64,000 bases of DNA. Source: Afipia birgiae 34632 (GTDB taxonomy: Bacteria > Pseudomonadota > Alphaproteobacteria > Rhizobiales > Xanthobacteraceae). Every line of letters starts with the position of its first letter. Within the stretch, counting starts at the first letter, position 1. The stretch covers positions 35,769-99,768 of the forward strand of contig NZ_HG326652.1 in NCBI RefSeq assembly GCF_000308295.2, written 5' to 3'. Position numbers and translations under genes: made by a program. Positions 17,205 through 26,077 of the stretch are shown here, piece after piece. The notes beneath the pieces were generated by a model. That model was not told the origin of the DNA. It saw only the letters and a list, made by a program, of their open reading frames with translations, and did not search any database.

Positions 17205-18881
17205 TCAATGGTCGCCGTTCGCTGCTGCAGACGGAATCTTCGTCTCGGAGATTAACATTCGTTCAAGTGTCTCCAGCCGGTCGGCGTCGCGCGGCGGTTT
17301 GTCCCAGCGCAGGCGACTGATTCGGGGAAAACGCATGGCAACGCCGGATTTGTGTCGCGCCGAGCGCGCCAGCCCTTCGAACGCCACCTCGAACACCAGT
17401 CCCTGATCTGGCTCATGTACCACGTGGCGCACCGGACCGAATTTCTCGGTAGTATGGCGGCGAACGAAGCGGTCGATTTGAATCAGCTCCTCGTCGGTGA
17501 AGCCGAAATAGGCCTTGCCGACTGGCACGAGCTGATCGGTGCCGTCGATCTTGGTCCAGACACCGAAGGTGTAGTCGGAATAGTACGATGAGCGCTTGCC
17601 GTGGCCGCGCTGCGCGTACATCAACACGGCGTCGATAATGTGCGGATCGCGTTTCCATTTCCACCACTGACCCTTTGGTCGGCCCGGCAAATACGGCGCA
17701 TCGCGTCGCTTCAGCATCACACCCTCGACGGCTTCCGAATCTTCGCTGGCTCCGGCGCTATCAGGATTGGCGCGGGCTGCCGCAAGGTCGTCCCATGTTT
17801 TGAAAGCGACTTGCGGAGACAAGTCGATGCGCGGGTCAGAGAGTTGCGTTACGAAGGTTTCGAGCTTCGCGCGCCGCTCGCTGAACGTCAGCATGCGCAG
17901 GTCGTTGTCTCCATCGCTCAGCAGGTCGTAGGCCCGCAGGTGAATCGGGTAATCCTTCATCAGTTTCGGTGTTACCGATTTACGGTTCAGCCGCTGCTGC
18001 AGCACGTTAAAGGTCTGCACCCACCCGTCGCGCAACACCAGCAATTCGCCATCGAGTGCACCGGGCTGCCTTAACGACGGCATCAGATCGGGAAAGCTCT
18101 TGGTGATGTCTTCGCCGGTGCGCGAATAAAGACGTGTAACCATGTTGCCTTTCTCATCGCGTCCGCTGACAGCCTGCACGCGGATGCCGTCCCACTTCCA
18201 CTCGGCGGTGAAATCCTCCGGCGCGAGGTTGGCGAAGTCCGAGTCCTCGATGGCGTGCGCCAGCATCACCGGCCGGAACGGCGCCGGATCGCGGTTGACC
18301 GGTTTGTCGGCGCGGCCCTCCAGCCACGCGAACAGATCGAGATACGGAGGTGTTAGTCCGGGCCAGATCAGCTCGACGTCATGGGCCTCCTTGTGGCCGA
18401 GTGCAGCGGCAGCTGTTTTTGCCAGCCGGGCAGAAACGCCAATCCGCAGGCCACCGGTCACGAGTTTCAGGAGAGCCCATCGCCCCGTTTCATCAAGCTC
18501 GTCGAGCCAGCGCACAAGCTGCGTGGGGATTTCCGTCTTGCCCAGTGTGTTGAAGGTGGTGACCACTTCGGTCAGCGTCGGTGGCGGAGGCGAGTTTGTC
18601 GCCCGCCTGTCCGCCGGCCACATCAGCGCGACAGTCTCCGAAAGGTCGCCGACATAATCGTACGACAGCGCGAACAGCACCGGATCGGTGCGCTCGGCAA
18701 TCAGGTTGCGGATCAATCCAGCCTTGGCGTGACGAAACGACAGCGCGCCGGTCAGTGCAGCCAGCGCCCAGCCGCGGTCCGGGTCCGGCACCTCGCGAAA
18801 GTAATTCGTGATCAACCGCAGCTTGTTGTTGCGTCCGGGCTCATAGGCAAGACGATCGAGCAGTCGCGCAAATCGATTCAT
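17205..18881 (-). CDS. ATP-dependent DNA ligase of the ligase-associated repair module
   Basis: A 558-residue ATP-dependent ligase. The adenylated lysine is Lys229 in EWKWDGIR (KxDG). The nucleotidyltransferase domain continues through YSRTGEDITKSFPD and GELLVLRDG, and the OB-fold part includes VEGVMLKRRDAPYLPGR. The N-terminal 200 residues are helical. This family is the cisplatin-response ligase found with an MBL exonuclease, a DEXH helicase and the PdeM phosphoesterase, all of which are in this window. Its ATG overlaps the TGA of the exonuclease gene (ATGA), so the two are translationally coupled. Confidence 0.92.
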   Translation of the reverse strand: MNRFARLLDRLAYEPGRNNKLRLITNYFREVPDPDRGWALAALTGALSFRHAKAGLIRNLIAERTDPVLFALSYDYVGDLSETVALMWPADRRATNSPPPPTLTEVVTTFNTLGKTEIPTQLVRWLDELDETGRWALLKLVTGGLRIGVSARLAKTAAAALGHKEAHDVELIWPGLTPPYLDLFAWLEGRADKPVNRDPAPFRPVMLAHAIEDSDFANLAPEDFTAEWKWDGIRVQAVSGRDEKGNMVTRLYSRTGEDITKSFPDLMPSLRQPGALDGELLVLRDGWVQTFNVLQQRLNRKSVTPKLMKDYPIHLRAYDLLSDGDNDLRMLTFSERRAKLETFVTQLSDPRIDLSPQVAFKTWDDLAAARANPDSAGASEDSEAVEGVMLKRRDAPYLPGRPKGQWWKWKRDPHIIDAVLMYAQRGHGKRSSYYSDYTFGVWTKIDGTDQLVPVGKAYFGFTDEELIQIDRFVRRHTTEKFGPVRHVVHEPDQGLVFEVAFEGLARSARHKSGVAMRFPRISRLRWDKPPRDADRLETLERMLISETKIPSAAANGDH

Positions 18882-19909
18882 GACGCCGGCTCTCCCGGCG
18901 CAGCGCCTTCGTCCTCGTCGCCGTAGCCGACAAGATCGAGGGGACGCGCTGTCAGTCCCTTGGACCGGCACCAGTGCACCAGCGCGTCTTCCTGACCGTG
19001 GGTGACCCAAACTTCGCCCGCACCCGTCGCATTGATGGTCGCGCACAATCCGTCCCAGTCGGCGTGATCGGAAATCACCAGTGGCAGTTCGATGCCTTTT
19101 TGCCGCGCGCGAGCGCGCACTCGCATCCAGCCCGATGCAAAGGCGGCAACCGGGTCTGGAAATCGCCGCGTCCAGATGTCGGTGATGGCGGAAGGCGGGG
19201 CGAGGGTAATGGTGGCGGCGAGGTCGGCCTTCTTCATGCCCTTCGCCATCCGCAGGTCGCCGAGATCAATGCCGCGACCTTCGTAGTAGCGCGTAATCCT
19301 TTCCATCGCGCCGTGCAGATAAATCGGTGCGTCGTAACCCGCCGCGCGAATGAGGGCGATAACACGTTGCGCCTTGCCGAGCGAATAGGCGCCGACCAGA
19401 TGCGCGCGTTCCGGAAACAGCGCGACTGATGCCAGCAGTTTCGCAATCTCGCCGTCGACATTCCCGTGGCGGAATACCGGCAGTCCGAAGGTCGCCTCCG
19501 TAATGAACACGTCGCACGGCACCACCTCGAATGGGGCACAGGTCGGATCTGCCGTGTCCTTGTAGTCGCCCGAGGCGACGATTTTGGTCTTGCCGTGGGT
19601 CACCGCGATCTGCGCCGATCCCAGTACGTGTCCCGCGGGATGAAATGTGACGCTGACCCCGCCTAGCCTGAGGGTCTCGCCATAGGAAATCACCTGCGTG
19701 CTGCCGGCGAAATTATCGCCGTAGCGAAGCCGCATCATGTCGAGGGTTTCCTGCGTGGCCAGCACCGCTCCATGTCCGGGACGGGCGTGATCCGAATGGC
19801 CGTGGGTGATCAGCGCGCGTTCGACCGGCCGGACCGGGTCGATGTGAAAGCCGCCGGGCTTGCAGCACAGGCCGGCGGTCACGGGCATCAGGATGTCTTG
19901 CGGACGCAT
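18878..19909 (-). CDS. Ligase-associated DNA exonuclease (metallo-beta-lactamase fold)
   Basis: A 343-residue MBL/beta-CASP-type nuclease related to SNM1/mRNA 3'-end processing factors. The metal site motif HGHSDHA is near residue 36, GHVLGSAQI follows, and SGDYKDTAD provides a further Asp ligand. The C-terminal VISDHADWDGL and VWVTHGQEDALV resemble the beta-CASP histidine motifs. It is coupled to the ligase and presumably trims DNA ends before sealing. Several in-frame ATGs exist (19909, 19918, 19939); 19909 begins at the family-typical MRPQD. Its 5' end faces the methyltransferase gene about 120 bases away. Confidence 0.9.
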   Translation of the reverse strand: MRPQDILMPVTAGLCCKPGGFHIDPVRPVERALITHGHSDHARPGHGAVLATQETLDMMRLRYGDNFAGSTQVISYGETLRLGGVSVTFHPAGHVLGSAQIAVTHGKTKIVASGDYKDTADPTCAPFEVVPCDVFITEATFGLPVFRHGNVDGEIAKLLASVALFPERAHLVGAYSLGKAQRVIALIRAAGYDAPIYLHGAMERITRYYEGRGIDLGDLRMAKGMKKADLAATITLAPPSAITDIWTRRFPDPVAAFASGWMRVRARARQKGIELPLVISDHADWDGLCATINATGAGEVWVTHGQEDALVHWCRSKGLTARPLDLVGYGDEDEGAAPGEPAS

Positions 19910-20031
19910 GGACTTCATATAGGTTGTGCGGGCCTTCATTCGAGTCTTGGTTCGCAACGCTCAGGCTCAACCACTTGCTTCCCAGGATCAATTTGTCTTC
20001 TAACTTAGCCAATCAGGTTCAGACCAAGTCC

Positions 20032-20958
20032 ATGCCTGCCGCGTTGTTCCTGTCCTCGGGAAATCTGATCGCCGACCGGCGCTTCGATTTCGGACGGGAT
20101 TTGATGTTGCGCGGCGATCTTGCGGCGGCGGCCGAGTTGATGGAGCAGGCGATTGAGCTGGAGCCGGGCTTTGCATCGGCGTGGTTTACGCTCGGGGATT
20201 TGCGCGAACAGCTCGGCGCGTGGGACGAGGCCATTGTCGCCTATACTCATGCCTGCGCGTGCGATTCTGACGACAGGCACGGCGCGAAGCTGCGGTTGAT
20301 GCGTCTCGGTGCGGAGGAAGTCTCCTCCATGCCTCCGGGCTATGTGCGCGCGCTGTTCGATCAGTATGCGCCGAGATTCGACAAGACGCTGGTGCAGGAT
20401 CTGGATTATTGCGGGCCTCAGGTGCTGCTGAAGGCGGTGCTGGCGGCCAGTCATGCGGCAAAACTACCGGCGCATTTCAAGCGGGTGATCGATCTCGGAT
20501 GCGGAACGGGGCTGGCCGGGCGTGAGTTCGCCTCACTCTCCGACGAATTGATCGGGATCGATCTGTCGCCTGGCATGATCGAGCGCGCCCGCGCCACCGG
20601 CCTCTATGCACGGCTCGATGTTACGGACATGTTGCAAGGCCTGTGCGCGGAGAGCGAGGCCAGTGCGAATCTCGTCATGGCCGCTGACGCCTTTGTCTAT
20701 GTACCGGAACTGGAGACGCTGCTGCGAGAGGCCGTGCGCGTGCTCAAATCGCAGGGGCTGCTGGCGTTCACGGTGGAGACCCATCCGGGTGAGGGCGTTA
20801 TTCTCGGGCGCGGTCTGCGCTACGCCCATGGCGAGGCCTATCTGCGGGCGGCGGTCGCCAATGCTGGACTGACATCCTGCACAATTATGGCCGCATCGAC
20901 GCGCGTCGAGGCAGGCGAGGATGTTCCGGGATTTGTGGTGACCGCAAGCAAGGGGTAA
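20032..20958 (+). CDS. TPR-containing class I SAM methyltransferase
   Basis: A 308-residue protein. Residues 20-85 form TPR-like helices (LRGDLAAAAELMEQAIELEPGF, AWDEAIVAYTHAC). The methyltransferase domain has the SAM-binding loop VIDLGCGTGLAG at about residues 152-163, GIDLSPGMIERA as motif II, and MAADAFVYVPEL as motif IV-like. The substrate is unknown. The gene lies between the two halves of the ligase-associated repair module, but nothing in the sequence ties it to DNA repair. ATG 20032 is preferred over an extended frame from 19924 that overlaps the divergent gene. Confidence 0.85.
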   Translation: MPAALFLSSGNLIADRRFDFGRDLMLRGDLAAAAELMEQAIELEPGFASAWFTLGDLREQLGAWDEAIVAYTHACACDSDDRHGAKLRLMRLGAEEVSSMPPGYVRALFDQYAPRFDKTLVQDLDYCGPQVLLKAVLAASHAAKLPAHFKRVIDLGCGTGLAGREFASLSDELIGIDLSPGMIERARATGLYARLDVTDMLQGLCAESEASANLVMAADAFVYVPELETLLREAVRVLKSQGLLAFTVETHPGEGVILGRGLRYAHGEAYLRAAVANAGLTSCTIMAASTRVEAGEDVPGFVVTASKG

Positions 20959-21136
20959 CCGGTTTCAGATCCGCCACAAGACGAGCCCCCCAAATTGGGT
21001 CCGTAGCGACAAGACGCAAGACAGACGGTTGGGGCCTGCCAGCATGCCGCTCCGGCCGCGAACCAAATGGTCGCCGATTCCGGCTTCAAAGGAATTGCAG
21101 AACGCCGCTGGACCAATTCGGGGAGACAACAAGAAA

Positions 21137-22354
21137 ATGAAAACGTCGATGAAATCATTCGTCACCGGTGCTGCGCTTGCAATCGCCGTTCTGACGGCCA
21201 CGACGGCGACACACGCGCAGAAGAAATACGATCCGGGCGCGAGCGATACCGAAATCAAGCTCGGCCAAACCGTGCCGCATTCGGGACCGGGCTCGCTCTA
21301 TGGCGTGCTCGGCCGCGTCGCGACCGCCTATTTCGAAATGATCAACGAAAAAGGCGGCATCAACGGCCGCAAGGTGAAAATGCTCTCGCTGGACGACTCC
21401 TATTCCGCCCCGAAGACGGTGGAAGCGACGCGCCGGCTGGTGGAACAGGAAGAGGTGCTGGCGCTGTTCGGCTCTCTGGGCACAGCGCCGCAAACCGCCG
21501 TCCACAAATATCTTAACTCCAAGGGCGTGCCGCAGCTCCTCTTGAACACCGGCGCGTCCAAATGGAACGACCCGAAAAACTACAAGTGGACCATGGCGGG
21601 CCTGCCGCTCTATCCGACCGAGGCGCGCATCCTCGCCAAACATGGAATCAGCGTGAAGCCCAACGCCAAGGTTGCGATTCTTTATCAGAACGACGACTTC
21701 GGACGTGATTTCCTTGGCCCGTTCAAGGAAGTGCTGGCGCATGCCGGCGGCAAAGCCTCCGTCGTTGCGGAAGCCACCTACGATCTCACCGATCCGACAA
21801 TCGATTCGCAGCTCATCAATCTGTCCAAGTCGGGCGCGGACGTCTTCTTCAACATCACCACCGGCAAGGCGACGTCGCAGTCGGTCCGCAAGGTCGTCGA
21901 ACTCGGCTGGAAGCCACTGCACCTGTTGACGGCCGGTTCCACCGGACGCTCGATCCTGAATGCCGCAGGCCTCGACAATGCCGCCGGCATTGTCGCTATG
22001 CGCTACGCCAAGGAAGTCGGCGTGCCGCGCTGGGAGAAGGATGCGGACGTGATGGGCTTCGAGGAACTGCGCAAGAATTACCTGCCCAATGTCGATCCTG
22101 ACAATACCATCGCTTATGCAGGATACGGGCAGGCGGTGACCATGGCGGAAATTCTACGCCGGTGCGGCGACGACCTGACCCGCGCCAATGTGCTGAAGCA
22201 GGCGCAATCGCTGGCGGGCTTCCATTCGCCCTACATGCTGGATGGCATTACCTACAGCTTTATGCCGGACAACTACCCGCCGATGAAGACGCTTCACATC
22301 GCGACCTTCAATGGCAAGGACTGGGATATTTCAGACAAACCGGTCACCGAATAA
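21137..22354 (+). CDS. Branched-chain amino acid type ABC transporter substrate-binding protein
   Basis: A 405-residue periplasmic receptor of the Leu/Ile/Val-binding (Peripla_BP_6) family. The signal peptide is residues 1-27 (ending TATHA), then the mature start DTEIKLGQTVPHSGPGS and the INEKGGINGRKV loop typical of the family. VAILYQNDDFGRDF marks the second lobe. No permease or ATPase genes adjoin it, so it is an orphan receptor. GGGGAGA about 15 bases upstream of ATG 21137 is the likely ribosome site. A strong hairpin follows the stop at 22362-22390. Confidence 0.9.
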   Translation: MKTSMKSFVTGAALAIAVLTATTATHAQKKYDPGASDTEIKLGQTVPHSGPGSLYGVLGRVATAYFEMINEKGGINGRKVKMLSLDDSYSAPKTVEATRRLVEQEEVLALFGSLGTAPQTAVHKYLNSKGVPQLLLNTGASKWNDPKNYKWTMAGLPLYPTEARILAKHGISVKPNAKVAILYQNDDFGRDFLGPFKEVLAHAGGKASVVAEATYDLTDPTIDSQLINLSKSGADVFFNITTGKATSQSVRKVVELGWKPLHLLTAGSTGRSILNAAGLDNAAGIVAMRYAKEVGVPRWEKDADVMGFEELRKNYLPNVDPDNTIAYAGYGQAVTMAEILRRCGDDLTRANVLKQAQSLAGFHSPYMLDGITYSFMPDNYPPMKTLHIATFNGKDWDISDKPVTE

Positions 22355-22361
22355 CGCTGCG

Positions 22362-22390
22362 GAGCGGAGGCGGATCGTCCGTCTCCGCTC
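22362..22390 (+). terminator. 13-bp stem-loop after the binding-protein gene
   Basis: The arms at 22362-22374 and 22378-22390 are complementary over 13 pairs with one G-T wobble, around the loop TCG. It begins eight bases after the stop of the substrate-binding protein gene and 36 bases before the helicase start. There is no T-tract, so it may be a Rho-assisted terminator, an mRNA 3' stabiliser, or a partial block between the two genes. Confidence 0.6.
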
Positions 22391-22425
22391 TCGACCGGAC
22401 GCCTGCGACGCCTTAACTCTAGGGC

Positions 22426-24978
22426 GTGGATACCAGGACCCCATCTTCCGATCTTCTGCCCGAGATTTTCCAGCGCTGGTTCGCGGCGCGGGGCTGGTCG
22501 CCGCGCGCGCATCAGCTCGATCTGCTGGCGAAGGCGCGAGACGACAGGTCTGCCTTGCTGATCGCACCGACAGGCGCGGGCAAGACGCTGGCGGGATTTC
22601 TGCCGACACTGGTGGAACTCGGCACGCCGCAACCCAAATCCGCGAAGACAATGTCGACGGGGCGTAGCGTCGTGCGCAGCAGCGGCCTGCACACGCTTTA
22701 CATTTCCCCGCTGAAGGCGCTGGCGGTGGACATCGCCCGCAATCTCGAACGGCCCATCGCCGACATGAAGCTGCCGGTTCGGGTCGAGACCCGCACCGGA
22801 GATACGCCGGTGTCGCGGCGGCAGCGGCAGCGCAAATATCCGCCGGATATTCTGCTGACGACGCCCGAACAACTAGCATTGCTGCTGTCGTCCGACGACG
22901 CGCCGTATCTGTTCTCTTCGTTGAAGCGCATCGTGCTGGACGAGTTACACGCGTTGGTGACCTCGAAGCGCGGCGATCTGCTGTCGCTCGGCCTTGCGCG
23001 GCTGTGGCGGCTTGCACCGCAGGCGACGGCCGTGGGCCTGTCGGCGACGGTTGCGGAGCCTGATGATCTGCGTCGCTATCTGATGCCGCAGGCGAGCGGC
23101 ATGCAGAACATGGCCGATCTTGTTATCGCGGACGCCGGCGCGGCGCCCATCGTCGAAATGCTTGATACCAGGGAACGCCTGCCGTGGGCCGGTCACATGG
23201 CGCGGCACGCGCTCGGCGAGATCTACGATCTGGTCAAGGCCAACAAGACCTCGCTGATGTTCGTCAACACCCGCGCGCAGGCGGAGATGCTGTTTCAGGA
23301 CCTTTGGCGCATTAACGATGACGGCCTTGCGATAGCGCTCCATCACGGCTCGCTCGATGTCGCGCAGCGCCGCAAGGTCGAGGACGCGATGGCGGCGGGC
23401 AAGCTGCGCGGCGTGGTGTGTACGTCGTCGCTCGATCTCGGCATCGACTGGGGCGACATCGATCTCGTTATCAATGTCGGCGCGCCGAAGGGCGCGTCGC
23501 GCTTGATGCAGCGGATCGGCCGCGCCAATCATCGTCTCGACGAGCCATCGCGTGCGGTCATGGTGCCGGCCAATCGGTTCGAAGTGCTGGAGTGCCGCGC
23601 CGCCATTGATGCGGTCGCGGAGAATGCGCAGGACACGCCGCCGCAGCGCACCGGCTCGCTCGATGTGTTGGCGCAGCATATCCTTGGTTGCGCGTGCGGT
23701 GAGCCGTTTCTGGCTGATGCGCTGTACGACGAGGTGCGCAGTGCCGCGCCGTATATGGATCTGACCCGCGTCGATTTCGACGACGCGATCGATTTTGTCG
23801 CCACCGGCGGATATACACTTAAAAGCTATGAACGCTTTGCGCGGATCAAGCAGGACAAGGTCGGACGCTGGCGTGTCACTAATCCGAAGGTGCGCCAAAG
23901 CTACCGCCTCAATGTCGGCACCATCGTCGAAGAGCCGATGCTGAAGGTGAAACTGGTGCGCGGCCGCAGCAAAGGTTCAGGCTCGACCGGTGCGATCGCG
24001 CGCGGCGGGCGGATGCTCGGCCAGATCGAGGAGTACTTCATTGAAGGGCTCGTGCCGGGTGACACCTTCGTGTTCGGCGGCGAAGTCGTGCGCTACGAAG
24101 CCTTGATGGAAGACGAGGTGTACGTGTCGCGCAGCAACGACGCCAATGCCAAGGTGCCGTCATACGCGGGAGGCAAGTTTCCGCTCTCGACCTATCTGGC
24201 CGAGCGCGTGCGTCTCCTGCTCGCCGATCAGCGCGCGTGGAAAGGCCTGCCCGATCAGGTCCGCGAATGGTTGTCGCTGCAGGCGGTGTTTTCCCGGGTG
24301 CCGGGTCCGCGCGAGCTGGTCGTTGAGACATTTCCCCGCGCCGACAAGCACTATCTCGTCTGCTATCCGTTTGAGGGCCGTCTCGCGCATCAGACACTCG
24401 GCATGTTGTTGACACGGCGGCTGGAGCGGGGGCGGGCCAAACCGCTCGGTTTCGTCGCCAACGAGTACGCGCTTGCGGTGTGGTCGGTCGGCGACATGTC
24501 ATCGATGATCCGCAATGGCCGCCTTGATCTCGATGCGTTGTTTGATGCAGACATGCTGGGCGACGATCTGGAGGCGTGGCTCGCGGAATCGGCGCTGATG
24601 AAACGCACGTTTCGGACCTGCGCCGTGATCTCGGGCTTGATCGCGCGGCGGTTTACCGGGGAGGAAAAATCGCGCCGGCAGGTGCTGTTCTCGACCGACC
24701 TCGTCTATGACGTGCTGCGCAAGCACCAGCCCGACCATGTCCTGCTGCGTGCGGCACGAGCCGATGCCGCCACCGGATTGCTGGATATTCGCCGGCTGAG
24801 CGATATGCTGATCCGGATCAAGGGCCGAATCACGCATAAGGAACTCGACCGAGTGTCGCCGCTCGCGGTGCCGGTGATGCTGGAAATCGGCCGCGAAGCG
24901 GTTTATGGCGAAGCTTCCGATGAGTTGCTGGCGGAAGCCGCCGAGGAGCTCGTCAAAGAGGCGATGTCGCCCGATTAG
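22426..24978 (+). CDS. Ligase-associated DEXH-box DNA helicase (Lhr-type)
   Basis: An 850-residue superfamily 2 helicase. Walker A is APTGAGKT at 47-54, motif Ia is SPLKALAVDIARN, motif II is DELH at 172-175, and motif III is SATVAEP. The second RecA domain has LHHGSLDVAQR and motif VI RIGRANHR. The long C-terminal part has the winged-helix/Lhr-core region that makes Lhr-type enzymes 3'-5' translocases on single-stranded DNA. The start is GTG 22426. It is followed at 12 bases by PdeM and belongs functionally with the ligase and exonuclease at 17.2-19.9 kb. Confidence 0.92.
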   Translation: MDTRTPSSDLLPEIFQRWFAARGWSPRAHQLDLLAKARDDRSALLIAPTGAGKTLAGFLPTLVELGTPQPKSAKTMSTGRSVVRSSGLHTLYISPLKALAVDIARNLERPIADMKLPVRVETRTGDTPVSRRQRQRKYPPDILLTTPEQLALLLSSDDAPYLFSSLKRIVLDELHALVTSKRGDLLSLGLARLWRLAPQATAVGLSATVAEPDDLRRYLMPQASGMQNMADLVIADAGAAPIVEMLDTRERLPWAGHMARHALGEIYDLVKANKTSLMFVNTRAQAEMLFQDLWRINDDGLAIALHHGSLDVAQRRKVEDAMAAGKLRGVVCTSSLDLGIDWGDIDLVINVGAPKGASRLMQRIGRANHRLDEPSRAVMVPANRFEVLECRAAIDAVAENAQDTPPQRTGSLDVLAQHILGCACGEPFLADALYDEVRSAAPYMDLTRVDFDDAIDFVATGGYTLKSYERFARIKQDKVGRWRVTNPKVRQSYRLNVGTIVEEPMLKVKLVRGRSKGSGSTGAIARGGRMLGQIEEYFIEGLVPGDTFVFGGEVVRYEALMEDEVYVSRSNDANAKVPSYAGGKFPLSTYLAERVRLLLADQRAWKGLPDQVREWLSLQAVFSRVPGPRELVVETFPRADKHYLVCYPFEGRLAHQTLGMLLTRRLERGRAKPLGFVANEYALAVWSVGDMSSMIRNGRLDLDALFDADMLGDDLEAWLAESALMKRTFRTCAVISGLIARRFTGEEKSRRQVLFSTDLVYDVLRKHQPDHVLLRAARADAATGLLDIRRLSDMLIRIKGRITHKELDRVSPLAVPVMLEIGREAVYGEASDELLAEAAEELVKEAMSPD

Positions 24979-24990
24979 GACTGATGACAG

Positions 24991-25683
24991 ATGCAAGGCG
25001 CGCGGGCGACAGAACGAATTTCGGAGGTCTCTGTCGCAGGCGTCGCTTTTGCTGCTGACCTTGCAGGCGCGCTGGTCTGGGAGGACGAGCGCCTTCTGGT
25101 CGTCTCGGACCTGCATCTAGAAAAGGGATCAAGTTTCGCGGCACGCGGCGTGTTGTTGCCGCCATTCGACACGGCGGCAACGCTGGCGCGGCTCGGCGCG
25201 GTGATTGCGCGCCACGATCCGCGTGCGGTGATTGCGCTGGGCGACAGCTTCCACGATCGCGACGCGCACGAACGGTTGTCACCGGATGACCGCGAGGCGC
25301 TGTCGACGTTGCAATCGCGGCGCGACTGGATCTGGATTTCCGGCAATCACGATCCGGCACTGCCGCGCGATCTTGGCGGCGTGGTTGCGGACGAAGTTGC
25401 CATCGGACCGATTGTGTTTCGCCATGAGCCGACCGGCGCGGTTGGCGAAATCGCAGGCCATCTTCATCCCAAAGCACGCGTGTCGACGCGCGGGCGCTCG
25501 GTGGAACGGCGTTGCTTTGCCAGCGACGGCGAGCGAGTCGTGATGCCGGCGTTCGGCGCCTATACCGGCGGTCTGAGCATTCGCGACGTCGCCTTTGCTG
25601 CGATCTTCCAGACGCTGGCTTTCACCGCGCATGTGCTCGGCGATCGCCGCGTGCACACCATCGCGGCGTCGCGGTGTTACTAG
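24991..25683 (+). CDS. pdeM: Ligase-associated DNA damage response endonuclease PdeM
   Basis: A 230-residue calcineurin-like metallophosphoesterase. Metal-binding motifs are in order: Asp40-x-His42 in SDLHLEKG, Gly-Asp at 84-85 in ALGDSFHD, Asn119-His120-Asp121 in SGNHDP, and GHLHPK with His157/His159. Family members accompany the ATP-dependent ligase, MBL exonuclease and Lhr-like helicase in many bacteria. The last about 25 residues are extra and poorly conserved in appearance. The stop codon at 25681-25683 is followed immediately by a palindromic repeat. Confidence 0.9.
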   Translation: MQGARATERISEVSVAGVAFAADLAGALVWEDERLLVVSDLHLEKGSSFAARGVLLPPFDTAATLARLGAVIARHDPRAVIALGDSFHDRDAHERLSPDDREALSTLQSRRDWIWISGNHDPALPRDLGGVVADEVAIGPIVFRHEPTGAVGEIAGHLHPKARVSTRGRSVERRCFASDGERVVMPAFGAYTGGLSIRDVAFAAIFQTLAFTAHVLGDRRVHTIAASRCY

Positions 25684-25728
25684 GCATGATCCCGAAAAGT
25701 GGTCATCGGTTTCGGACAAGATCATGCC
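25684..25728. repeat. Palindromic intergenic repeat, copy 1
   Basis: GCATGATC at the left and GATCATGC at the right frame an inner near-palindrome (CCGAAA...TTTCGG). The 45-base unit starts on the base after the pdeM stop. A second copy lies at 53319-53360 with the same ends and core. Similar REP-like units are scattered through Bradyrhizobium-group genomes. It abuts the broken EamA gene. Confidence 0.8.
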
Positions 25729-25731
25729 CTT

Positions 25732-25940
25732 TTAGGATCGCTCGTCGGCTGTCTGCTGTGGCAGCATCTGATCTGCGTCATGGGTGCGACGGCGGCGAGC
25801 TCTTATCACTTCCTGATGCCGCCGTTCGGGGGTCTGTTCGGCTGGCTCCTGATCGGTGAGCATGTCACGGTGGCGGATGTTGTGGGGATCGTGCCGGTCG
25901 CGCTCGGCATCTATCTGGTAACGCGGCCCAGCCGGATTCC
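25732..25940 (+). pseudogene. EamA/DMT-family transporter, C-terminal remnant
   Basis: The frame reads LLGSLVGCLLWQHLICVMGA, then SSYHFLMPPFGGLFGWLLIG and ADVVGIVPVALGIYLVTRPS. This is the last two or three helices of an EamA drug/metabolite transporter, including the ProPro-containing helix and the LLIGE motif. About 200 N-terminal residues are missing. The remnant begins right after palindromic repeat copy 1, so the deletion breakpoint lies at or near the repeat. From about 25956 another frame (ending WRGGT at 26076) may be a second, unrecognised remnant. Confidence 0.75.
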
Positions 25941-26077
25941 CTGCCAAGGCCGTGTGAAGCAGCCTTCGCGGCGGAGATCGCCTCAAGGTTTGATCTGCCT
26001 CTGTTGCTCACGCTGCCCGCCAACTTCGTGGAACCGAAGCATTCAGGGGCCGTTATCTGGCGCGGCGGGACATAGGC

